From Chloromonas sp. AAM2 (lineage: Eukaryota; Chlorophyta; Chlorophyceae; Chlamydomonadales; Chlamydomonadaceae), in contig QAXH01001602.1 in NCBI GenBank assembly GCA_004335635.1, positions 1 through 29,848 of the forward strand: 29,848 nucleotides of DNA. The letters run 5' to 3'. Numbering within the stretch: the stretch's first letter is position 1; every line of letters begins with the position of its first letter. The notes under the pieces are model-generated. The model was given only the letters and a program-made list of their open reading frames with translations. It ran no database searches and was not told where the DNA came from. Positions 1 through 10,800 of this stretch are shown piece after piece. Position numbers and translations under genes: made by a program.

Positions 1-255
1 GGGAAAGGAAAGGTGGGGAAGGAAAGGTTTACGCAGGGCAGCAGGGCAGGAAGCTAGGCGTTCTTTGATGTCTCAGGTAGGCTCCTGTTGGCCAGGTGCG
101 TGTTTCTCGGCATGACAGTGCAGGAATGCCTTGGTTGGTCGTGAATCATCTGCTCCTTGAATCCGGCAGTACAAAGCAGTGGAGAGAATTCATTAGCTGA
201 ATTCAAGCCTCTTCTGCTCATTCGAGCCTCGTATGCTGTCTGGGTGGTGTTGCAG

Positions 256-3200
256 GGTACCAGCTGAGCGACGAGCAGCTGAGGCTGGTCTACCGGGCCA
301 GCAAACACCGCCTGTCCGAGTACACGCCAGAGCAGGTGAGGGTCTCACATGGTGGACGCAGATCTTGGATGGATGCAGTCAAATCACCAGCAGGTCTGCA
401 ACAGCAGGGAATTGTACACTGAACCTGTAGCAGGGCTACATTCACATCAATCTCCAGATGGCCAGATGGTATACTAAATGATCAAAACCTGTGCACATCA
501 AGCGATCCGAACTGTGTTTGTATGATGTGCTTGTGTTGCTGATGTGTCGCCTGATTGCTTGTGGTGCAGGTGGCTTGTCTGGTAGGGTCCCTGGCGCGGC
601 AGAAGGCCCGGCCTCCCCAGGCCTGGATTACCCCCATTGTGTGGCACGTGCTGTACTGGTGAGATCACATGCACTGACAACCCTACACGTCAGTGCCCAT
701 GCCACGTCGCTGCATGCCATGAAATGATTCATCTGCTGGGGTACGGATGGCATTAGGCACACAGCTGGAAACGTCAGATTGCTGCTGCTGCTGCCCTGAT
801 AAGAAGCAATGACCTGCAGCCTGAGCGTCATTGGCTGGATATGTGACAATCATATTCCATACTTTACTCTTGTAATCGGTTGACTTGACTCTTGTAATTG
901 CCCGCGTTCAAGTGTGCTGCCGTTGAGAATCGTTTTATGTTCTTCCGAGAACTCCGGCTGAGAAATGTGGCTGAAGCATGTTGCTGTCTGTATGTCGTAC
1001 TGCAGGCAGGATCTGTGGGGCTCAAGAGAGCTGTCCCACACTATGTGGGGCCTGGCACGCATGCACTGCCAGTTGTCTGGGCGCGTGGTCAGTCTGATGC
1101 TACGAGCACTGCTGCACAAGGCTCAGCCTCATCATAACACCAACTGCAACAGCAGCACCAGCCACACTGGCACAGATGCTACTGTCTCCAGCCCTGCACA
1201 TTCCCAAAGCACTACCAGCACCAACAGCACCGACACCATCCACAGCGCTCAACCTGCTGCTTGCAGCGAACCAAGCAGAACCAACCTACATGGCATCAGC
1301 AATACCAGAAACGCAAACACAGACAGCATCGACGCTTGCACTGCCACTGTGAATGGCGTTGGCCTGCCTACAGCGTACCGGTTGACACCAGGGGGCAGAC
1401 ATTGGCAGGCGATGGATACAGAGGACGTACCCGTTTGCCATGCAAGTGACAGCAGTGTGCCCTACACAGCCACCACCCATGCGCTACCCAACACCGCCAC
1501 CACCACAGCTGGTAGTGGTAGAGGCCGAGGCAGCAGCCCTGACAGCAGCAAAAGCAATGGCATGGTGCCCAGGAGCGATGGTGGCGATATCCATGCTTTT
1601 GGCAGCAGCAGCACCGGATTGCTTGAAGATGGTAACAATAGCAGCGGTAGCAGCAGTGGTAGCATGGTGCTTGAGCATGTGCATGGTAGCAGCAGTAGCA
1701 GCAGCAGCAACAGTGGCAGCAGTGCTGGCGTGGTACCCAGCACATACCGGTTGACACCTGGGGGCAGCCGCTGGGCTGCTTCCACCCAAGAAGACATTCC
1801 CACGCCCTACGCCGAGCCCGGGCCGCTCTGGGCCGCACAACGAGCAGCCACACAGGCCCGCTTCACGTCCCAGCAGGGCAGAAACCGCTCCGCCACCAAC
1901 CTCAGCCCAAATCCTAGTCGCCACATGGCTGCACAGGGCCGAAAATCTCGTAGCTCTCACCCTGATCAGATGGGTGCAGGCTTTCACCGCCGTGCAACTC
2001 CACGTGGTAGCATGGAGGCTCACCAGCGCATGGGCAGTGTACACGTTAATGCAGCGTCCCATGCTAGCAGCACGATGGGCGGGTCCCAGCGCCCAATGGT
2101 CATGCCACTTTCTCCCGGCGCCTCCTCAGGCCTTAGGCACCAGCACTTGGCCAATGCTATAGTTGCCATTCCCTGGCTGCTGCCCACACGCAGCCGGCAG
2201 GAGTTTGGCCAGCGCAACCGTTCACTGCTACAGGAGGTTGAGCGAGCTGCACTCTCCTTGCTATCCTCCCCATCCAGCCGGCTTGCTCACCCCGCCCACT
2301 CCAGTGTTGCTGAAAGCAACACATTTGCCGACCTGACAGAGCCTGGCGTTGCTAGAGCAGCTGCTGATGCTAGTCAGTGGCACAGCCCGAACGGCAGGCA
2401 GGCAGCAGAGGGGCTGGGGCGCCGGCCAGCAGCACCAGCCAGCGGCGTGCCATCGGGGTGGGCTGTGTGCGAGCTGCTGCAGCTGGCCCAGGGCTTTGCA
2501 GCAGTCCAGCACCGGCCGGGATCTGGCTGGCTGCAGGCGCACCAGGAACAGGTAAGGCAAGGGCATGAGTGCTCGCCTGCTGTGCTGCCAGTTCCCACCT
2601 GTTGCATGTACGTTCCTTACCCTTTACCTTGCATGGGTCGGCACATGGAACGACACTAGAACGAGGAGTCACGGAGTGTGTGCTTTGCCATGGTTTGGCG
2701 CGACAATGGGTTCCTAAGACCAGCTTGATGTGTTTGTTAGGAAATGCAAGTGTATGAGATGGTCCAGACGTGCTGGTTGCTGGTAGGTTAGGAAGGCTTT
2801 GGCCTGATACTGCACTGCGCATGAACATGCAGTCATGCTTTGTGTTGCCGAGTCTTGCGCACAGTTTGGTCTGCCGTCCAGTCAAGTGGTGTTGCCCTTG
2901 TTTGTCACAGGTGGCGTTGAGTTGGTCCCTGCTCAGCCCTGAGCAGCAGAGGCGCATAGTTTGCTGCTATGTGGTCCTGAGCGATGAGGACCCTGCCAGT
3001 GCTGTGTCAAGGTTGATGAGCCACGTCACCCCGGAGCAGGCATTTAACGTGCACAGGCTGTCCCTGGCTTCCCAGCAACACATACAGCAGGCCGGAGAGG
3101 CTGGTGGCGGAGAAGAGCAGAGCGTGCCGGCTCATGTACAGCACGTGGCTGCGGAAAGGGAGCCTGTGGACCAGGCACAAAAAGCCACCAGTAATTCGCA

Positions 3201-3489
3201 TCTGGCATTGGAGAGGAATACCTGTACTATTCATTGCGGAGACGATGCCGGTGGGAGCTCTGCCTCGATTTCCATTGACATGGGCTTGGGTGGCAGTGCC
3301 CCAACGGAGGGCAAGGCAGACAGGAGAGTGGTTCAGGCGGTTGGCAGGGGCAGCGAGGGCTCGGGTGACTGTGGCCATGGCACAGCAAGAGGCGAGGCAC
3401 TTCATATGCTGGAGATGTCATCCATTGTACCTCTGCTCAGGTCTAAGCCTGGACGGGCAGTCAAGCCCCAGGCGACAGCTAGCAGATAG
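256..3489 (+). CDS. Helical-repeat (OPR/FASTK-like) protein with Ser-rich insert, 5'-partial
   Basis: Four exons join in phase: 256-335, 570-658, 1006-2551 and 2911-3489 (TAG stop), all with GT-AG borders. The start lies off the left edge or in an unresolved exon before 256; an acceptor at 263 is an alternative. Several segments follow the alternating helix pattern of organelle RNA-binding repeat proteins: PEQVACLVGSLARQKARPP with a following W (exon 2), ELSHTMWGLARM (start of exon 3), LRHQHLANAIVAIPWL (about 2127-2175), and ELLQLAQGFAAVQHRP followed by GSGWL (end of exon 3). In OPR, FASTK and RAP-family proteins such repeats bind organelle transcripts. I see no RAP domain at the C-terminus. 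Between the repeats lies a long Ser/Thr/Gly/Asn-rich, probably disordered region with AGC-type codon runs and a duplicated 23-residue motif. The exon chain is well supported; the family call is moderate and any RNA target is unknown. Confidence 0.72.
1364..1801 (+). repeat. Duplicated 23-residue motif in a serine-rich linker
   Basis: Two 69-base in-frame copies, at 1364-1432 and 1733-1801, share the pattern [LV]P-x-x-YRLTPGG-x-x-W-x-A-x-x-x-ED-[VI]-P. They lie in exon 3 of the helical-repeat gene, separated by low-complexity Ser/Gly sequence. Conservation against a degenerate background suggests a short functional or docking motif. I do not recognise it. Confidence 0.8.
1590..1730 (+). repeat. 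AGC/GGT trinucleotide-rich coding tract
   Basis: Interrupted AGC, AGT and GGT codons encode a Ser/Gly-rich stretch in exon 3 of the helical-repeat gene. The tract throws spurious long reading frames on both strands (Ala, Leu or Cys runs), which I have not annotated. Confidence 0.85.
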
Positions 3490-3900
3490 ATAGCACGCAA
3501 GGTCAGGCAATGGCGCTGAATATTGAATGCCTGAGGCATGGTCGAGCCTTTTTCGGCAAGACAACCGGAATAATCAGGGGCAGTCCTCTGAAGAGAAAGC
3601 AAGACAACTGAAAAGTCGGTGGTGACGCAATGACGCATCAGCAGTCGGAGATGCAGGCCATGCTCACGGCTCTTGTTGTGTGCGCTCGACACGGGAAGCT
3701 GGACCGAAGTCGGTTGAAATTCAGCAGCTGTGTAGCTCTGCGCAAAAGGAATGGATGTTCAAATAGTATTGCTTTTTAAACTGAGCGGAGCCCAGTACCG
3801 TTTGCCATTGAGAATTGCACTGTGATGTCATTGTGCGCCAATTGCATTCCACGGAACCACTCATGTGTGCCATGGACCTACTGGTGTGCCACAGAGGGGG

Positions 3901-3950
3901 AAAAACAGATGTTTGCCAGTTGTGGGACAATCTACAGAAACGCCACTGGA
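3901..3950 (-). repeat. Half-copy of a foldback repeat
   Basis: These 50 bases match the reverse complement of 27886-27935, one arm plus loop sequence of the foldback element in an FTSH intron, with only a handful of differences by eye. The block GTTTGCCAG, then GGGACAAT, then ACAGAAACGCCACTGGA is shared. It looks like a truncated copy of the same non-autonomous element. Confidence 0.7.
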
Positions 3951-4115
3951 ACCAGTGTGGCACCTGCTAAACAGCGAGTGCCTCGGTATGTATAACAACT
4001 TTCAACGCGACACTCCCCGATGGCTTGCATACACATGAAGCAGATGTCAGGTGCTGGAAGTTTGTGTATGCCATCAGAACGCCTGCTCAACCTCATGGCA
4101 TCCAAACTGTCACTG

Positions 4116-4120
4116 TGTAA
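4116..4120 (+). promoter_or_regulatory. Candidate TGTAA polyadenylation signal
   Basis: TGTAA is the usual polyadenylation signal of chlamydomonadalean green algae. This one lies about 630 bases after the stop of the helical-repeat gene, a plausible 3' UTR length. A second TGTAA occurs at 4167-4171. Confidence 0.4.
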
Positions 4121-4221
4121 CATCTCGTTCCAGGTTGTGGTGTTAGGTTGTGGCAGTGTCTCGGATTGTAAGAGCTTGGGCCTGCCAGCAAGTTATTCAT
4201 CTGCTGCCTTGAGTTGAAGTT

Positions 4222-4258
4222 CATTTGCGTGGACGTGCTGCATAGTGTGCACTCCCTC
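4222..4258 (+). repeat. Dispersed repeat family B, copy 1
   Basis: The sequence CATTTGCGTGGACGTGCTGC followed by ATAGTGTGCACTCCCTC recurs almost unchanged at 20937-20979 and in a more diverged form at 20221-20262. This copy stops matching after CTCCCTC. Confidence 0.75.
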
Positions 4259-5466
4259 TTCGTTGCTCATCTGCCTTAGGTTGAAGTTCGACTTGATTAT
4301 TTAGGTATAATCATACCTTTTTGTACCTGATGACCTTGGCCCACCAGGTGCTCGACTGCTTGTCGTGCTGCAACTTTTGATACCTTTTGCCTTTCCAAAA
4401 ACGCTTTCTTTCAGTGCAACTTCATTGTTTGGTATCCACCCTTGCCTAGCGCATGGCTTGCTAGCCTTTGTAGGTGTGTGGGCCCCCTACTGCAACCCCT
4501 GAAGAATAGAGTGGGGTGCCTTTCTAGCGTGGTTTGCGGACATCTAGCACCTCATGAGTGGCCATCACCACTACTATCTCAGTGGCAGAACACCCTTCAC
4601 ATGTTAGTCGGACGGCCTTTGTTCCTTCAATTTTTGCGAGCTCCACTCTGCACATCACAGCTCAAGCCATGTGAAGATGCGATCATGTAGGCGCTAACGA
4701 CAATTTGTGAGCCACATTCCTCCGTCATGCGGACTCAAAAATCCTGCATCTGTTTAGTCTAGCGGTCTCACCATGTATGCAATGCTATGTGCTGTTCTAG
4801 CGCAGTTCGTGGACAGAATAGTACCCCTAGTGTAAGCCGATGTTTGAACAGACACGTGATGTGAACGTGGCAATTTCATTGACGTGTGTGGTACGTACGG
4901 ATAGATTGGTGCAGACTGTTTGGACAATCCTAACATCTCTTGGGCAATCTTGACACTGGGCAATGAATAGTCAGTCTGAACATGAAACGTGTGGTTGTGC
5001 TGGCTTCTGAACGTTCTACAACCAGGGACACTGTTGCTCACGCTCTTTAAGAGCTGCTAAAGCCAAGCGAGCGACATGCACAGTTTGAGCAAGGTTTGAT
5101 AGTAACGGTAACAAAGAAGCAAGAAATGCAAGAAATGCTACCATACACATGGGCAATTGTTGCCCCACACCACCCATGAAAACGCGCCATGGCTGCAGGA
5201 GCGGCTTGAAAGCAGACAAGGTGGACATGCTGGCTTCAACAGAAGATCAGTGACTTCGCTTTCTTTATGTCTGCACTCAGCGAGAACACCAACACCCTCA
5301 TTGCATCAGCATGCATACGGCAAGTGACGTAAATGCCGTCAGGTATGCATGAGCCGTGAAGTACCCGCGTCACTGCGTTGGAGTGACTGCCAGTCTGGCG
5401 TAGCTGCCTATGTGACGTTGCCATGACATCGTCCACACTGGCTTTCCTGGGTTTGCTCACGGCAAA

Positions 5467-5504
5467 CTCTGGGTTGCCACGACAGCTCTGGGTTGCCACG
5501 ACAG
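5467..5504. repeat. Perfect 19-bp tandem duplication
   Basis: CTCTGGGTTGCCACGACAG occurs twice in immediate succession (5467-5485 and 5486-5504). It lies in the spacer about 200 bases before the proline dehydrogenase start. Confidence 0.9.
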
Positions 5505-5710
5505 CCATGGCTCACAACACAAGTGCAGGGGATCCTCGGCATGCTTGGCGAACATCACATCGGCACTAAGCAAACCAACAGATTCGGCAAGGCCAGATTA
5601 AACTAGCGTGATTCAAAACGATCGAGGAATCCTACCGGAACTTTGGTACTCATTTCGTCGACACCGGGCCTTGGCCATTCATCAGCGTGAAAGCTTCGGT
5701 TGCAGGGGGT

Positions 5711-7831
5711 ATGGCCCTTCCGTTGGCAGCACGCCTGCGTGTCCTCCAAGCGTTTACGGGCTTGTCATCTGCTGTCGCACCTACATGCGTGACAGTCAGA
5801 ACCTTGGCTTCGACGCCTGAGGAATTGAAGCCTGCAGCCAAGGTGCGAACTTGATCCCGATGTCGCGGGAGTGTTGATCGATGTCGCATTGGCGCGATGA
5901 AGGGTTTTGCTGTTACCAGGGTTTGGCTCGCACCACATACCACACCATCAGTTGAATTATACTAGCACTCAGGCCATGGCAAAGGAAAGCGGTCCTTGTA
6001 TAATCTGAAGCATGCGTGCTGATCACACATGGACACCACCACTGGGTGCGCCCAGGTTGGAATGCATCAATCGAGGGACGGGCAGTTAGAAAAAAGCCAA
6101 GAGAATGCAAAGTTTGCAGCAAATTGGCCTGATTCACAGTGCAAGGCAGAGACACATGTCACTAACCTTGAAAACAGTGGCTACCACGTTTCTGTCCCGC
6201 TTTTGCTACAGGCACCAATCAATTTTGATGACTATGAGCGTGCTTTTAAGGGTCACCCTACCTCCTCCTTGCTTCGCTCATGGGTAGTCTTCAGGGCATG
6301 TGGCATACCATGGTAAGGCACAGGGTTGTCGTTGAGTTTAGGTGAAATTTAGCTGTAGCATCATCTTTTTCAACAATGGCCCGCCTCACGGCCTTTGCTC
6401 ACAAAGTCCAGATTCTCAGTCATAATTCATCTCACGATCAGCAGCCATCATCAACCTATCAGCGTTTGCGTTTACAGAGAGGCTGTCAGCATGTCAGTTT
6501 TCAGCTGCCCCTTCTACCTCCTGCCTGAAACCCTGACCTAACCCTATGCTGTGCCTGGGACCCACGTGTGCCTTAGGTTTGTGGACCATGCTGCTCAGCT
6601 GCTCAGGCTGTCCCGCGCTGTGCTGGGGGAGAAGCTCACAATGCAGCTGGTCAAACACACCTTCTACGCGCAGTTCTGTGCGGGTGAGGGTGGCAACAGA
6701 CATGCTTGCTCAAGCAGGACGAGACATGTTGCAATTCTGCTCGTTTTCTAAGCCAGCTGCCACCCAAAAAAAGGGCGCATTTTGCAACAGGCATGCCGGG
6801 CATTGTTGTACACGAGGAACACACAATGCCCTGGATTTGTCCGGTTCTTGAGCTGATTCAGGTACAACAAATCAAGAAAAGGGCAGTGACTTGCAGCACG
6901 TTTTCTGATGTTTCTTGTGATTTGGTACACTTAATAATTGGATGCACTTTGGCCCTTATTTGAAATCAACAATTCTCTGTCACTTGACAGAACCACACAC
7001 CAAACCACCTCACGCCATATCACGTGGACCAAAGTGTATCCAATTATTCTCGCACGCTACGCAGGAGAGACGGACGCAGAGCTTCAATCCAAGATCAAAC
7101 AGCTGAGAGCCCGTGGCATTGGAAGCATCCTGGATTACGCCGCGGAGGATGACGTGCCATCAACTGCCACAGCGAAGAAACCGGACGAGAACCCTAACGA
7201 AACCCCTAACCGAAACCCTAGTCGGACCCCTAGTGAACGTGCAGCCACGTTGGCAGCCCGCAGACAGAGGGGCGGCAAGGCGAATCAGGACATCAGCACC
7301 AGCACACCCACACCCCTGCCACAGACGGGCACGCAGGGGGTGCCTGGCGTGCAGATATCAGATGTGACTGGGCTGCCGCTGCTGCCACCGGGCAAGGCAG
7401 TGGCCAGGCAGTACGAGTACCTCACGTGAGTTCGTTCAAGGCAGTTGGTTGAGGCGGAGTTAGTTCAGAAATAGTTGGTTGAGGGCAAAGAGATACGATG
7501 GAGAATCAGGATCTGATCATCAAATCCATGGATAAATTCACAGCGAGTCACATGTACACCTGTGTCAGGATCGTAATGTTTTGATGCTTCGTCACAATTG
7601 TATTCAAGGAGGCTCTGAGCTTGGTTGCGAGTACAGTCAGAAAGGGACTTCTCCACTCATTTTGTTGTGTGAGTGCAGTGAGAGTCAGTGTGAGGCGCAC
7701 GTGGAGGTGTTCCTGTCGTGCATAGAGAGCGCGCGCCAGGCCCCAGGCCGGGGCGGGTTTGCGGCCATCAAGCTCACCGCGCTGGGAAACCCGCTGCTGC
7801 TGGAGAGGGTCAGCACGGCCATCAAAGAGGT

Positions 7832-7865
<34 letters not shown>

Positions 7866-10800
7866 TTTGGAAGGGTGGCTGGAAGGGTTGTGAGAGATTG
7901 GCCTGCAAGAAAATTGGCCTGAGATCATTCTGCAAACAAGCCCGGGAGAGTGTGATTGTGGCCGCGTGGGGGATGATCAGAGCGGTGTTTGCATGATTGT
8001 GGGGAAGGAGGGGCATTGAGACAGCTGTTTTTTTAATGCATGTGTTCATGCATGCGTGTGGTTGGATGGGTTCCATCGTTAAGGTTCGCATCTGGGCTGA
8101 AAAGATGAGGCGGCAGACAGAAGTGCACGGACAAGGCTCAGCTGCCTTCTTGTCGTTTAGAATCCAACACAGGTGCTGCGACACCACACAGCATCAACGG
8201 CATTTGCCCCTATCAGAAATGTAAAAACCTGGAAATAAAAAGCAGACCAAGGATTATGGGCAGCTTAGATCTTTCTTTTTTCGAACTTTTGATTGAGGCC
8301 TGTCAAATTCGGGTCTGTTTCATTCTCAATCCGTTTTGAAACCTGACTCACCACCGGGCAAGTGTTGTTCAGGTTCGCGGCCTGTTCCAGCGTTGGGACG
8401 CCGATGGCAACGGCTGGGTGGACTCGCGTGAGTTCCATGGCGCCTACAAGCTCATGCTGCCCGATTCAAGCCAGGAGGAGCAGGACAGGGTGTTCTCTTG
8501 GATGGATATGCAGGTAGGGTTTGGTAGGGTCATGATGAGGGTTGGACTGGATAGGCTAGTCAGGGCACATGGTTGTCGCAATGATGTTGACCATAGCCTT
8601 GTCTCCTGGCCATGGTTAACTGACAAATGCTAGAAAACCCCCGCTGTTACACCACAGCCAACAGCATACGGGAGGTAAAGCAATACAGGTTTACAGCTTG
8701 GAGGCAATGTGGAATGGTTAGGTTCAGATTAGAGCTCGAGACCAGTGAGGCGCTGTACTCCGTGGCAGGCAGAGATCTGTCAACCGTTGCACACACGCGA
8801 GGTTTCACTCTTGCTTTTGGTCCCTTCATCCTCAATCCGCCACCTCGCTTTCATCCGCTTCTGAGGCGTCGCTTCACGCTTTTTCTGACACCCTCTCTTC
8901 CTGATGACTTCAACAGAATCAAGGAAAGATCGACTGGATCGATTGGTGCCAGCGCCTGACCCTGTCAAGAATGCCAGAATACGCGGCACGAATTGCAGCA
9001 CAAGACAGTAAGTAGGGCTAGGGTAAAGGCTAGGGTGATCTGGTGTTCTAGGCTTCACACCTTGTTTTCATTTGACATTTGCACATTTTGCCTTGGCTGG
9101 CTCTTACCTTTCCTTGCACCTGGTCGCGTATCAAAACATGCAAAACTTGCTGCGTTTCTGTCAAGTAAACTTGCGCCAGTTGTACGATACCAGCGCACAA
9201 TGCACAAGCGCAATAGCCCTTGCATCTCGGCAGAGTTCGTTGGTGCAGTCTGCTAAGTGTGGAGTGTGCCGCGCACCCTACTCCAGCCTAACCCTTCCCA
9301 GCATTTTACGTATCCTACCCCAATCATACTTTATCCCTGATGTAAGCAAGTGAGTGCCCTACGTCTGACCCTGACCTGAACCTGACCTGAACCTGACCTG
9401 AACCTGACCTGAACCTGACCTGAACTGGACCTGGACCTGGACCTGAACTTGAACCTGAACCTGATCCTGATCCTGACCTTGACGCTCTCCAGGTGGCAGT
9501 GGGTCCCAGGAGCCCTGGCGGCAGTCCCTGAGGGTGGCCGCCCTGACGCCCGAGGAAGTCAAGTTGGTTGGGTCCATGCGGGCGCGCCTGTCGCGTCTGG
9601 CCTCGGCCGCAGCCAAGGCGGACGTCAAGCTGCTTATTGACGCAGAGCATACCTACTTTCAACCAGTGAGTTCGGCGGGCAGGGAGTAGTCCACGTGCAT
9701 GTGTGGTTTTGCATCAGGGAAGCCGTCAAAGGACGCGGATGGGGTGCGTAGCCCCCTGAGCAAGAAAGACCAAAGGCAGAGTGGTAGATACACAAGCGCT
9801 GACAGGCAGAAAGAAGCAGAAGCTGTAAGTAAGAAGGATGGGACGGGAGGAGTGTTGGTTGTCAAGAACTATGTTTGGGCTAACTATGATGTCAAGAACT
9901 ATGTTGAGTCAGAGGGCAAGGGTATCAGAGTAGGGTCTGGCTATTGTTGTGATACTGTGTTGCTCCTTCATAATGATTCTGTGTCATTGGGCGACTGTTG
10001 AGGCTGCATTTGTATGTGAGGATGGCTGAGAGTGGCTGCAAGTGAGGTGTGACCGGAGTTCCGCCCATTGTTTGCATCAACCGGCCTGTCACTGTTTGCA
10101 TGAACCGGCCTGTCACTGTTTGCATCAACCGGCCTGTCACTGTTTGCATCAACCGGCCTGTCACTGTTTGCATCAACCGGCCTGTCACTGTTTGCATCAA
10201 CCGGCCTGTCACTGTTTGCATCAACCGGCCTGTCACTGTTTGCATCAACCGGCCTGTCACTGTTTGCATCAACCGGCCTGTCACTGTTTGCATCAACCGG
10301 CCTGTCACTGTTTGCATCAACCGGCCTGTCACTGTTTGCATCAACCGGCCTGTCACTGTTTGCATCAACCGGCCTGTCACTGTTTGCGTCAACCGGCCTG
10401 TCACTGTTTGCGTCAACCGGCCTGTCACTGTTTGCATCAACCGGCCTGTCATTGTTTGCATCAACCGGCATGTCAAGGCATGGTAGACTGGCGTAGAACA
10501 GCGTCCTCTGTGCACAGCTCTGCCTCGTCTCACAGTTTATCCTTCCTGTGTTTGACATTCCATTCGAGTCATTTCGTGTCATCGTCAACTGGCCTGCCAG
10601 GTGACCAGTGCTGATGCTGACCAGGAGCAGCGGACCCCCAAAGCCATGGCTGCATCCATACATATCCCAGCATGCATGCAGTAGTGCCCAGATTCTCCAT
10701 GCATGACAGCATCACACGTGGTCCTCTACGTGCATGTGATGCCACACGCGGCTACTCATGTCACACCTTACCACAGGCCATAGACCATCTTACCACGGAG

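Larger units (their letters stand above)
3490..5710. other. Intergenic spacer
   Basis: I see no convincing gene here on either strand. The stretch holds the probable 3' UTR of the upstream gene, candidate polyadenylation signals near 4116 and 4167, a small palindrome at 4303-4318 (six-base arms), fragments of two dispersed repeat families (3901-3950 and 4222-4258) and a 19-bp tandem duplication (5467-5504). It must also contain the promoter of the proline dehydrogenase gene, but I see no clear TATA box close to 5711. Confidence 0.6.

Noticed and set aside
37..76. Possible additional exon of the helical-repeat gene (acceptor near 36, donor at 77)
   Set aside because: It is open in one frame, but its phase fits only if the next exon begins at 264 rather than 256; 40 bases give no family signal to decide.
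1368..2062. Cys-, Leu- or Ala-rich frames opposite exon 3 of the first gene
   Set aside because: They are shadows of the AGC/GGT-rich Ser/Gly coding tract, with low complexity and no motifs.
5650..5943. 97-codon minus-strand frame with a basic, transit-peptide-like N-terminus, followed by other minus frames at 5236-5508 and 5016-5228
   Set aside because: It overlaps the in-phase ProDH first exon on the other strand, has no clear GT donor, and the following frames do not join into a recognisable protein.
10042..10490. CRISPR-like appearance of the 24-bp repeats
   Set aside because: The units are directly contiguous with no spacers and lie in a eukaryotic intron.
9925..10663. Large repeat-protein ORFs on both strands (eight-residue periods)
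   Set aside because: They are translations of a 24-bp minisatellite inside a ProDH intron; unit length divisible by three and lack of stops explain them.
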